Position numbers and translations under genes: made by a program
Shown: positions 1 through 7,277 of the stretch, piece after piece
How positions within the stretch are numbered: position 1 is the stretch's first letter
Layout of the letters: each line of letters opens with the position of its first letter
The notes under the pieces: model-generated
Seen by the model: only the letters and a program-made list of their open reading frames with translations
Told to the model about the DNA's origin: nothing
Databases searched by the model: none
Source of the DNA: JAVKDP01 sp040222185
Lineage (GTDB): Bacteria; Bacteroidota; Rhodothermia; Balneolales; Balneolaceae
Direction of reading: 5' to 3'
Assembly (NCBI GenBank): GCA_040222185.1
Contig: JAVKDP010000013.1
Coordinates: forward strand, 1 to 25,362
DNA: 25,362 nt

Positions 1-1
1 C

Positions 2-3000
2 AATGTGTCTTTTGATGAAAGTGTAATGGGAGCTGAGTTTCTTCGAAAAAAGATTCCTTCATCAATCATGGATACTCCCAAGATTGATACAAAAGATGAA
101 GGGACTAACTTTTGTAAGATACCTGGTAACAGAGGCTATAAATGGCCAACACTTTCTGAGTTGCATTGGAAACTATTTGATAAAGGTTTTGAAGATGCTC
201 ATGATGCAGCAGCTGATGTTGAGGCAACTACCCGTGCATTTCTGGAACTGGTTAGGCTAGGACACATCAAAGTGAACTTTCCTCTTGATGCAAAACTCTA
301 TGAGTCCTCAGCGAGCTATATGGTTAGGGAGAACTACATAGATCTCGTTTCACCATCAAGGCTCAAAAAAAAAGAGGAGACAGTAGAAGAGAGTACTTCG
401 GAAGGTTTAACGGAGTCGAGTGACGAAGTTAAACTAGATGAAAATGTAGTCTTTACTCACCTGCACTGTCATTCCAAGTTCTCAGTACTTCAGGCTACAG
501 CGGGAGTGAAAGAACTTGTTGCCAAAGCCAAGAAATCAGGAATGCCAGCAGTTGCACTTACCGATTTGGGCAACATGTATGGAGCATTCGCATTTGTATC
601 AGCAGCTCATAGCGAAGGTATAAAACCGATTGTGGGTTGTGAGTTTTATGTAGTAGATGATCGCCACCAAAAGAAATTTACACGAGAACACCGGGATCAT
701 AAATTTCAAATCCCGATGCTGGCTAAAAATCAGAATGGGTATAAAAACTTGGCGAAGCTTTGTTCAATTGGCTTTACAGAAGGTTATTATTACAAATTCC
801 CAAGGATCGATAAAGAAGTAATCAAGCAATACAGTGAAGATGTAATTTGCTTAAGTGGGGGAACACGAGGTTTACTTGGCGATCTTATTTTGAATAAAGG
901 CGAGCAATTTGCCGAAGAAGAGCTCCAATGGTGGATGGAAGTATTTGGTGATGATTTCTACCTGGAAGTAATAAATCATGAACTAGATGATGAGCAGCGT
1001 GTAAACGAGGTTTTCAGAGAGTTTTCGAAGAAATATGGGGTGAAATTAGTTGCTTCAAATAATGCATTCTACCTTGAGCAAGAAGATGCTGAAGCACATG
1101 ATGCATTGATTTGTATTGACGATGGGAAACTGAAAAGCACTCCTATTGGCAGGGGCAAAGATTACAGGTGGGGTTTCCCAAACCAGGAATTTTACTTCAA
1201 GGATACTGAAGTGATGAAGAACCTGTTTCCTGATATGCCGGAAGCTATTGCCAACACACAGGAAATTGTTAATAAGGTAGAGTCTATCAAACTCCAGCAA
1301 GATGTAATCCTGCCAAAATTTGATATCCCAGAAGGTTTTGAAACAGAAGATGATTATCTAAGGCATTTAACGCTGGAAGGGGCAAAAACGCATTACCCCG
1401 ATCTTACGAATGAAGTGAGAGACCGTATTGAGCTAGAGCTTGGGATTATTAAAGACATGGGTTTCCCGGGTTATTTCCTGATCGTACAAGATTTTATAGC
1501 AGCAGCCAGGGATATGGGTGTGTATGTGGGGCCTGGCCGTGGGTCTGCAGCAGGATCCGTAGTAGCTTATTGTACCGGGATCACAAATATTGACCCTTTA
1601 GAGTACGACCTTCTTTTTGAGCGTTTCCTGAATCCGGAACGTGTTTCCATGCCGGATATCGATATTGATTTTGATGATGACGGCCGTCAAAAAGTGATAG
1701 AGTATGTGGTAAATAAATATGGGAAAAACCAGGTAGCTCATATTATTACTTTTGGATCAATGGCTGCGCGATCATCCGTGCGCGATGTTGCCCGTGTACT
1801 TGATCTCCCGCTCTCTGATGCTGATCGCCTTGCCAAACTTGTTCCTGAACGTCCGGGCACATCACTTGATGCTGCTTTTAAAGAAGTAAAAGAACTTAGA
1901 GAAATAAAAGCGGGTGAAGGACTGGAAGCTGAGACATTGAAAATGGCTCATGTATTAGAAGGTTCTGTTAGAAATACCGGGATTCATGCTGCAGGTATAA
2001 TCATAGCGCCGGATGACCTGACTGAGTTCATCCCAGTGAGTACTGCTAAAGATGCAGATCTTACTGTTACCCAGTTTGATGGAAGTGTGATTGAGTACGC
2101 AGGAATGTTAAAGATGGACTTTCTGGGCCTGAAAACTCTTTCTATTCTTAAGACAGCTATTGGATACGTAAAAGAGAACCATGGGAAAGAATATAACCTG
2201 GATGATATCCCTCTTGATGATGAAGTGACATACAAGCTGTACCAGAAAGGCGGAACACTGGGAACCTTCCAGTTTGAGAGTGAAGGGATGAGAAACCACC
2301 TTCAGAACCTCAAACCAACAGATATTAATGATCTGATTGCAATGAACGCCTTGTACCGTCCCGGACCAATGCAGTTCATTCCAAATTATATTGATCGTAA
2401 ACACGGGCGTGAAAAAGTCGAATATGATCATGAAGATCTGATTGCCCTATTGGAGCCAACGTATGGAATTATGATCTACCAGGAGCAGATCATGAAAGTG
2501 GCGCAGCAAATGGGTGGTTATTCACTTGGAGAAGCGGATGTACTTCGCCGGATTATGGGTAAGAAAAAGCCGGAACTCCTGCCACCAGAAGAGGAGAAAT
2601 TTGTGGAACAGGCAAAAGGCCTGGGTTATGATGAGAAAACGGCCAAAGAAGTTTTTGATAAAATGGCCATGTTTGCCGGATACGGTTTTAACAAATCTCA
2701 CTCGGCTGCATACTCGGTAGTGGCTTATCACACGATGTACTTTAAGGCAAATTACCCTGCAGAGTATATGGCAGCTGTGATGACTCATAACATGAGCGAC
2801 ATCAAAAAGGTGGCTTCATTTATTGAAGAGTGCCAGAAGATGGGAATTCCGATGGACCCGCCAAATATCAATACGGCACGTGGTAAATTCGCTGCTAAAG
2901 ACGGTAGAGTCCAGTACGGAATGTCTGCCATAAAAGGTGTGGGCTCATCAGCCATAGCCCATATTGTAGCTGAGAGAGAAGAAAATGGATTATTCCAAAG

Positions 3001-3730
3001 TGTATTCGATTTCGCTTCAAGAGTAGATCTGAAAGTTTGTAATCGCAGAACACTGGAAAGCTTGATACAAGCCGGAGCCTTTGATGAGTTAAATGACAAC
3101 CGGGCGGAATTGCTAATGGGTGTTGAAGATATTTTATCTTACGCCTCGCGAAAACAAGAGGAGCAAAGGTTAAATCAGGTGAACTTGTTTGGTGGGGCTG
3201 GCGGTAACGGAGTACTCCAGGAGCCAAGGCTCAAACCCGTTCCAAAGTGGAGTAATATTGAGCGGTTGAATAATGAACGAGAGCTGATAGGGCTTTACCT
3301 GAGTGGGCATCCCTTGAACAAATATAAAGAAGATATACGCTTGTTCGGGAAGCAGAATCTAAAAGAAGAAACCATCAGTAAACTCCGGCATGAACAGGAA
3401 GTACGTTTCATAGCAATCATTACAGGAAAACGTCAAATCACAGATAAGAAGGGCAGGCCCATTGCTTTTCTAATGGTTGAAGATTTACACTCATCAGCGG
3501 AAGTATGTGTATTCAGCAACGAGTTCGATAAGTTTAATGCTCTCCTTGAAGTAGATAATGTGGTTTACATCACTGCAAAGTATAGTATTCGCGATCGAGG
3601 GAACAGTATTATTGTTTCGAATATGGAACGTATAGAAAACCTGCGGGAGAAATTTCAAGATAAACTCAGGTTACGGCTTAACATACAAACAGAGTCGCTT
3701 TCAAAAGATGACCTGTACCAGATGGTATAA
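2..3730 (+). CDS. dnaE: DNA polymerase III subunit alpha with fused N-terminal exonuclease domain (5' partial; premature in-frame stop)
   Basis: Replicative polymerase catalytic subunit, cytoplasmic. The reading frame is open to the left edge, so the start lies upstream. Numbering from the GTG at 5: residues 1-90 are the end of a DEDDh proofreading exonuclease. Exo II is N-V-S-F-D at the edge, Exo III is HDAAAD at 66-71, and Exo I is outside the window. A charged linker follows, then the PHP domain from about 148 (HLHCHSKFSVL), then the polymerase palm and fingers (GPGRGSAAGS; catalytic aspartates in PDIDIDFDDD, about 550-559). Further on are a helix-hairpin-helix region, the LSGHPLNKY motif and an OB fold (about 1135-1220). 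Translation stops at a TAA (3728-3730), but the same frame continues with the family's C-terminal tail to 3907 (separate entry). The exonuclease-DnaE fusion and the adjacent trxA are typical of Bacteroidota-like genomes. The identification is certain; the status of the 3' end is not. Confidence 0.96.
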   Translation, partial: NVSFDESVMGAEFLRKKIPSSIMDTPKIDTKDEGTNFCKIPGNRGYKWPTLSELHWKLFDKGFEDAHDAAADVEATTRAFLELVRLGHIKVNFPLDAKLYESSASYMVRENYIDLVSPSRLKKKEETVEESTSEGLTESSDEVKLDENVVFTHLHCHSKFSVLQATAGVKELVAKAKKSGMPAVALTDLGNMYGAFAFVSAAHSEGIKPIVGCEFYVVDDRHQKKFTREHRDHKFQIPMLAKNQNGYKNLAKLCSIGFTEGYYYKFPRIDKEVIKQYSEDVICLSGGTRGLLGDLILNKGEQFAEEELQWWMEVFGDDFYLEVINHELDDEQRVNEVFREFSKKYGVKLVASNNAFYLEQEDAEAHDALICIDDGKLKSTPIGRGKDYRWGFPNQEFYFKDTEVMKNLFPDMPEAIANTQEIVNKVESIKLQQDVILPKFDIPEGFETEDDYLRHLTLEGAKTHYPDLTNEVRDRIELELGIIKDMGFPGYFLIVQDFIAAARDMGVYVGPGRGSAAGSVVAYCTGITNIDPLEYDLLFERFLNPERVSMPDIDIDFDDDGRQKVIEYVVNKYGKNQVAHIITFGSMAARSSVRDVARVLDLPLSDADRLAKLVPERPGTSLDAAFKEVKELREIKAGEGLEAETLKMAHVLEGSVRNTGIHAAGIIIAPDDLTEFIPVSTAKDADLTVTQFDGSVIEYAGMLKMDFLGLKTLSILKTAIGYVKENHGKEYNLDDIPLDDEVTYKLYQKGGTLGTFQFESEGMRNHLQNLKPTDINDLIAMNALYRPGPMQFIPNYIDRKHGREKVEYDHEDLIALLEPTYGIMIYQEQIMKVAQQMGGYSLGEADVLRRIMGKKKPELLPPEEEKFVEQAKGLGYDEKTAKEVFDKMAMFAGYGFNKSHSAAYSVVAYHTMYFKANYPAEYMAAVMTHNMSDIKKVASFIEECQKMGIPMDPPNINTARGKFAAKDGRVQYGMSAIKGVGSSAIAHIVAEREENGLFQSVFDFASRVDLKVCNRRTLESLIQAGAFDELNDNRAELLMGVEDILSYASRKQEEQRLNQVNLFGGAGGNGVLQEPRLKPVPKWSNIERLNNERELIGLYLSGHPLNKYKEDIRLFGKQNLKEETISKLRHEQEVRFIAIITGKRQITDKKGRPIAFLMVEDLHSSAEVCVFSNEFDKFNALLEVDNVVYITAKYSIRDRGNSIIVSNMERIENLREKFQDKLRLRLNIQTESLSKDDLYQMV

Positions 3731-3907
3731 TTATTCCAGCTAAACAAAGGTACTACAATGGTGAAGCTGGCGGTACACAGTAGTGAGGCGAAAGCTCCTA
3801 TTAAGATGAACATCAGGAATTTTGTAGTTGAACCAAACGATGAATTGTTGAGCGGACTAAGAAAGGTTTTAGGTGAGAATGCAGTTGAACTCTTTCTTTC
3901 GTCTTAG
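3731..3907 (+). pseudogene. dnaE: Stranded C-terminal tail of DnaE beyond the in-frame TAA
   Basis: After the TAA at 3728-3730 the same frame is open for 58 codons to a TAG at 3905-3907. Its translation (LFQLNKGTTMVKLAVHS, then MNIRNFVVEPNDELL and GLRKVLGENAVEL) reads like the normal end of bacterial alpha subunits: a short beta-strand region, a V-x-P-N-x-E-L-L helix start, then a final G-x-x-x-V-x-L strand. The join is seamless (DDLYQMV-stop-LFQLNKG), so one substitution, for example GAA to TAA, explains the break. In E. coli alpha the C-terminal region carries the contact with the tau subunit of the clamp loader. The tail could be a real truncation, a sequencing error or, less likely, a readthrough product. 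An ATG inside it (3758) has no reason to be a separate gene start. Confidence 0.82.
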
Positions 3908-4094
3908 AAAAATTAGAACCGAAATAATCACTATTGTAGAAAACAAGCCTTAAAAGCTTTTAAAGCCAGATCGTTATAAAGGAACGCAATACTGTTTATA
4001 ATGATAAACAATGTGATATTGGAGTCTAAAAAGAGCGATATTTGTATCGAATTTTAAAAAGAATATTTAATACTAATTAATAAGGTAATAAGTC
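3908..4094 (+). promoter_or_regulatory. dnaE-trxA intergenic region with candidate trxA promoter
   Basis: AT-rich spacer of 187 bases. It holds a perfect 14-base palindrome, TTAAAAGCTTTTAA (3950-3963), with no T-run after it, so it is not a convincing terminator. It also holds a perfect TATAAT hexamer at 3997-4002 without a clear -35 box. Further down, a TTG (4018-4020) lies 19 bases before a TTTG (4040-4043), which loosely resembles Bacteroidota -33/-7 spacing but lacks the TA of TAnnTTTG. No Shine-Dalgarno sequence precedes trxA. A trxA promoter here is likely; its exact position is uncertain. Confidence 0.35.
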
Positions 4095-4421
4095 ATGGCA
4101 AACACAGTAGAATTTACTGACAGCAATTTTGAAACAGAAGTACTTAACTCAGAGCATCCTGTTCTGGTTGATTTCTGGGCAGAATGGTGTGGACCTTGTC
4201 GTATGATCGGTCCTGTTGTTGAAGAAATGGCGGGCGAGTACGAAGGCAAAGCAAAGATTGGAAAAGTAAACGTGGATTTAAATCCTGAAGTTTCTGTTAA
4301 ATACGGAATCCGCAGTATCCCGGCACTTTTAATCTTTAAGGATGGCCAGGTTGTAGATCAAATAGTAGGTGCAGTTCCAAAAACTCATCTTGCTAAACAA
4401 CTTGATGCTCAGCTAAACTAA
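4095..4421 (+). CDS. trxA: Thioredoxin
   Basis: Cytoplasmic dithiol-disulfide oxidoreductase of 108 residues, the usual size for TrxA. The active site is WCGPC with C32 and C35, preceded by the canonical strand VLVDFWAE. The buried aspartate of that strand and the cis-proline loop (RSIPALLIF) are present. It reduces protein disulfides, for example in ribonucleotide reductase and peroxiredoxins, and is recharged by thioredoxin reductase, which is not in the window. It follows dnaE on the same strand, an arrangement common in Bacteroidota-like genomes, and is closed by a strong hairpin terminator. There are no oddities. Confidence 0.98.
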   Translation: MANTVEFTDSNFETEVLNSEHPVLVDFWAEWCGPCRMIGPVVEEMAGEYEGKAKIGKVNVDLNPEVSVKYGIRSIPALLIFKDGQVVDQIVGAVPKTHLAKQLDAQLN

Positions 4422-4447
4422 TCTTTTTTAAATTTAGATGACCTTTT

Positions 4448-4484
4448 AAGCCGATTCACGAAAGTGGGTCGGCTTATTTTATTT
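4448..4484 (+). terminator. Rho-independent terminator after trxA
   Basis: A 12-base-pair stem (AAGCCGATTCAC with GTGGGTCGGCTT, two G-U pairs) is closed by a GAAA tetraloop and followed by the T-rich run ATTTTATTT. It starts 26 bases after the trxA stop codon. Confidence 0.9.
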
Positions 4485-4511
4485 GGAAGAGATCTTCAGG
4501 AGCCAAATCAC

Positions 4512-4799
4512 TCATTTAAACTCCACCGTAAAGAAGCAATAAACGAGAGATAGAAGGTAGGAAGTAATGCCAACGATAGTACAAGACACAAGTATAATAA
4601 CAAAATCAAAGTCTTTATAAATGAGAAACTGACCTACTACATAAACAGCTAAAAAGGAAAATAAAAAGTAGTACTTATTAAGATTTTTAGGAGTACTTAA
4701 ACGTCCACAATTGGAACACTTTATTGTAGATTTTTCACTTAGTAAAAAAAGATGTTTTAGGTTGAATCTTTTTTCGCAGTTAGGCCATGAAAATTTCAC
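4512..4799 (-). CDS. Small zinc-ribbon-like membrane protein
   Basis: 95 residues, starting at a GTG (4799) because no ATG, GTG or TTG lies between it and the upstream in-frame stop. The N-terminus looks like a zinc ribbon: WPNC at 5-8, then C28-S-N-C31. The first expected cysteine is a tryptophan (W5), so only three ligands of a CxxC...CxxC site remain. Two hydrophobic segments follow (about 44-62 and 67-90), predicting a cytosolic ribbon anchored by two membrane helices. No enzymatic motif is visible and the function is unknown. The gene is very AT-rich (16 of 60 bases G+C in 4621-4680), unlike trxA beside it, which fits an accessory gene. The reading-frame length and ribbon pattern support a real gene. 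Confidence 0.6.
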   Translation of the reverse strand: MKFSWPNCEKRFNLKHLFLLSEKSTIKCSNCGRLSTPKNLNKYYFLFSFLAVYVVGQFLIYKDFDFVIILVSCTIVGITSYLLSLVYCFFTVEFK

Positions 4800-4871
4800 T
4801 GAATGATAAGGCTTGCAATGATTTATTAAATAAGTGCCTAAAATTTAATACTTTACACACTTAATAGTAAG

Positions 4872-5276
4872 TCAAGGCAATTTAAAGCTCAGTACAAGCT
4901 TTGTTCCTTTCTCAAGATATTCAACCCCATCAGCGTATTCACCCATCAAGAAAACACCACGACCACTGGTTTTCAAAAGATTTTCTTCTTCAAGTGGGTT
5001 TGCAACATCTTCCGGATCAAAACCATCGCCTTGATCTTTGGTGGAAATGACAAGTGTACTACCATTACTTTCAGCAATTATGGTTACTACTTTAGATGCA
5101 TCTAACTGGTTACCATGAACCACTCCATTGGTAGCGGCTTCACTAACAGTAAGCATCAGGCGAGCATAAAACTCATCGTCAAAACCAAGTTCGCTTTGCA
5201 GGTCATTCAATAACCCTTCAACACGCTCCAGTTCATCGTATTCAGATTTTAAAACCAGCTTCTTTTTAAGGCTCAT
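4872..5276 (-). CDS. RsbW/SpoIIAB-like anti-sigma regulatory factor (serine kinase, GHKL ATPase)
   Basis: 134 residues, a single histidine-kinase-like ATPase domain of the HATPase_c_2 type. The N box is SEAATNGVVHGN (45-56), the G1 box is DQGDGFD (81-87) and the G2 box is GRGVFLM (105-111). Such proteins bind a sigma factor or a response-regulator output and phosphorylate a serine on an anti-anti-sigma (STAS) protein. Neither partner is encoded next to it, so its target cannot be named. It is read divergently from the membrane protein at 5442 and likely has its own promoter in 5277-5441. The family call is firm; anti-sigma function is inferred from the family. Confidence 0.88.
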   Translation of the reverse strand: MSLKKKLVLKSEYDELERVEGLLNDLQSELGFDDEFYARLMLTVSEAATNGVVHGNQLDASKVVTIIAESNGSTLVISTKDQGDGFDPEDVANPLEEENLLKTSGRGVFLMGEYADGVEYLEKGTKLVLSFKLP

Positions 5277-5394
5277 ATACTAGGTGTATTCCCGATAATT
5301 CGGAGACAATACTATGCTTTTCAGATACCAGAAACAAGTTAAGTAGCCTTAATGAAAACAGATTAGATAATGATCGCCTAATGATGGCTTAATA

Positions 5395-5402
5395 TAAATT
5401 TG
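5395..5402 (+). promoter_or_regulatory. Candidate -7 element (TAAATTTG)
   Basis: An exact match to the Bacteroidota -7 consensus TAnnTTTG, 39 bases upstream of the ATG at 5442, inside the 165-base divergent spacer 5277-5441. No clear -33 TTG sits at the expected spacing, so the call is weak. The rest of the spacer shows no other clear signal. Confidence 0.35.
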
Positions 5403-5441
5403 ATACCCTACTACTGTTAATCTGAATTTCAGCACACCAGA

Positions 5442-6572
5442 ATGCAAGACGCTTCTAATTCCAGGACTCCCGGTAGTTTTTTAGAAAGTTTATTCCCAAC
5501 AAGTTTTTACACAATTGTTAAAGAAGAGAGGATATTCATAGGCCTCATTGGGATATTTTTCTTCATAGCCGGGCTTTCATTTCCATATGCAGAAATAGCT
5601 ATGTGGGTAGGTTTCGTTTTTGCAGGATACTCAGCAATAGCCAATGATAGCATTCAGACTATAGGGACGTTCCTTGCTTCTAACCAGGATAAAAAATGGT
5701 GGGCTCTATGGCTTTATATTGGTGGGATATTTCTGGTTACAGTAAGTATAAGCTTTATTATTTTTGACGGAGATGTGAGCTACCAACGCCTTACTTCAAA
5801 AGGTTTTGACCAGGCACCCACGAACTTTACTTTTCTTCAAGTTGCAGCTCCCATTTTTCTACTTATCCTTACCAGAATGAGAATGCCGGTTTCTACCACA
5901 TTCTTGTTACTTAGCTGTTTTGCTGCCGATGCTGGTAGTATCACCTCAGTTCTTGGTAAAAGTTTAAGTGGATATTTCCTGGCCTTTGCAGCAGGGTTAA
6001 TTGTCTGGCTTTTAATTACAAAAGGCTTCGAAAAGAAATTTTCAGGTACTAAAGCGGCTCCATATTGGCTGCCCATACAGTGGTTAACTTCAGGATCGCT
6101 GTGGGCTGTATGGGTGATGCAGGACGCAGCAAATATCGCTGTATATCTTCCACGCTCAATGAGCCTGATCCAATTCCTGGGATTTTCTCTATTCATATTC
6201 TTTGGGTTAGGAGTACTATTCTACCTGAGAGGGGATAAGATTCAACAAATTGTAACTGAAAAATCGAGAGTTACTGATATCAGGTCTGCTACGATTATTG
6301 ACTTCGTTTACTCTTTACTGTTGATATATAAACTTACAGTGAGCACTGTACCGATGAGTACAACATGGGTATTTCTAGGTTTATTAGCAGGTAGAGAGGT
6401 AGGTATAAGCTTCATGAGTAGCCTTGAAATGGGAAAGCCTATTGGCAAAGTCCTTAGAATGATAAGTAAAGACATGTTGTATGCCTTGTTCGGGCTATTG
6501 GTGTCAATACTCCTGGCAATTTCAATAAATGATGACGTAAGAGAAGAACTACTTAATTTTATTGGCTATTGA
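5442..6572 (+). CDS. Polytopic membrane protein resembling PiT-family inorganic phosphate permease
   Basis: 376 residues with about nine or ten hydrophobic segments and no signal peptide. It has two-fold internal symmetry of the PiT (Na+ or H+/phosphate symporter) kind. In the N-half, IANDSIQTIGTFL (66-78) is followed by MPVSTTFLLL (148-157). In the C-half, MQDAANIAVYLP (226-237) is followed by VPMSTTWVFLG (303-313). Classical PiT proteins carry GANDVANA and PVSTTH in each half. Here the ND-x-x-x and PVSTT cores are kept, but the GAND of the second half is QDAAN and the His after STT is missing in both halves. Phosphate or another anion as substrate is therefore an inference. The protein is shorter than typical PiT permeases and has no pit accessory gene (PhoU-like) beside it. 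Confidence 0.7.
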   Translation: MQDASNSRTPGSFLESLFPTSFYTIVKEERIFIGLIGIFFFIAGLSFPYAEIAMWVGFVFAGYSAIANDSIQTIGTFLASNQDKKWWALWLYIGGIFLVTVSISFIIFDGDVSYQRLTSKGFDQAPTNFTFLQVAAPIFLLILTRMRMPVSTTFLLLSCFAADAGSITSVLGKSLSGYFLAFAAGLIVWLLITKGFEKKFSGTKAAPYWLPIQWLTSGSLWAVWVMQDAANIAVYLPRSMSLIQFLGFSLFIFFGLGVLFYLRGDKIQQIVTEKSRVTDIRSATIIDFVYSLLLIYKLTVSTVPMSTTWVFLGLLAGREVGISFMSSLEMGKPIGKVLRMISKDMLYALFGLLVSILLAISINDDVREELLNFIGY

Positions 6573-6604
6573 AATTCTGGTGAAAATACATCATACTAGG
6601 GCTT

Positions 6605-6630
6605 GCCTGAATTAAGCAGGCTGTATTTAT
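6605..6630 (+). terminator. Weak possible terminator after the PiT-like gene
   Basis: A short 5-base-pair stem GCCTG/CAGGC around a 7-base loop (6605-6621), followed by the T-rich TGTATTTAT. It lies 32 bases after the stop codon. The stem is short, so confidence is low. Confidence 0.35.
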
Positions 6631-6705
6631 TGTTCATATTCCTGCGTTCTCCAAGAAAGAAATTGTTTACAGAATAGTAATTTAATCCTTAACCCTGGAT
6701 GTGAA

Positions 6706-7206
6706 ATGAACGCGAATGTACTTGTCTTAAATCAAGATTATCAGCCATTGAGCATTTGCTCAATACAACGGTCTATGAAGCTTATCTTTCTGGATAAGGC
6801 AGAGCTTCTTCATGATGATCCGCAAAAAAAACTACGCACTACCCGGGATTCTTACCAGTTTCCGTCAGTGATTCGTTTGCGTAGCTACATTCGGATTCCG
6901 TTCACAAAAATAGTGCTGTCCCGCAGAAATGTGATGCGCCGTGATAACTTTACATGCCAGTATTGCGGCAAGAAGTCGGATCTTACCATAGATCACGTGC
7001 AACCCAAAAGCAGGGGAGGCAAAGATGTTTGGGAAAACCTTGCAACAGCTTGTGAGAAGTGCAATGTCAAAAAAGGCAGCATGACTCCACAAGAAGCGAA
7101 TATGCCCCTGGCAAGAAAACCATATCGGCCAATACCAATTACCTTTTTCAGGGATTATAACGGAAATGTCCAGGACCTTTGGAAGCCATACCTTTATATG
7201 ACCTAA
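6706..7206 (+). CDS. HNH endonuclease family protein
   Basis: 166 residues. The C-terminal half holds a complete HNH (beta-beta-alpha metal) nuclease motif: C84-x-x-C87, D96-H97 with H97 as the general base, N111, then C116-x-x-C119-N120 forming the structural zinc site. The N-terminal part (VLVLNQDYQPLSICS) is the conserved leader of a widespread stand-alone HNH family found in Bacteroidota, cyanobacteria and others. The family has no firmly established cellular role; DNA repair or nucleic-acid processing is usually assumed. The gene stands alone on its strand with about 70 bases on its downstream side. There is no sign of an intein or group I intron, so it is not a homing endonuclease in context. 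Confidence 0.93.
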   Translation: MNANVLVLNQDYQPLSICSIQRSMKLIFLDKAELLHDDPQKKLRTTRDSYQFPSVIRLRSYIRIPFTKIVLSRRNVMRRDNFTCQYCGKKSDLTIDHVQPKSRGGKDVWENLATACEKCNVKKGSMTPQEANMPLARKPYRPIPITFFRDYNGNVQDLWKPYLYMT

Positions 7207-7277
7207 TCGATCATTTCATTTGGTAAGTATTCTTCAATAATATGAACCGATAACTATTCACATAAATAAGTACTGAT

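Noticed and set aside
3758..3907. A separate small gene starting at ATG 3758 after dnaE
   Set aside because: It is in the dnaE frame and reads as the polymerase C-terminus; a single stop codon explains it better than a new gene.
3950..3963. Palindrome TTAAAAGCTTTTAA as terminator of dnaE
   Set aside because: Almost entirely A/T, no T-run after it; such palindromes are expected by chance in AT-rich spacers.
6706..7206. HNH protein as a homing endonuclease or restriction enzyme
   Set aside because: No intron, intein or methylase context; it matches a widespread stand-alone chromosomal family.
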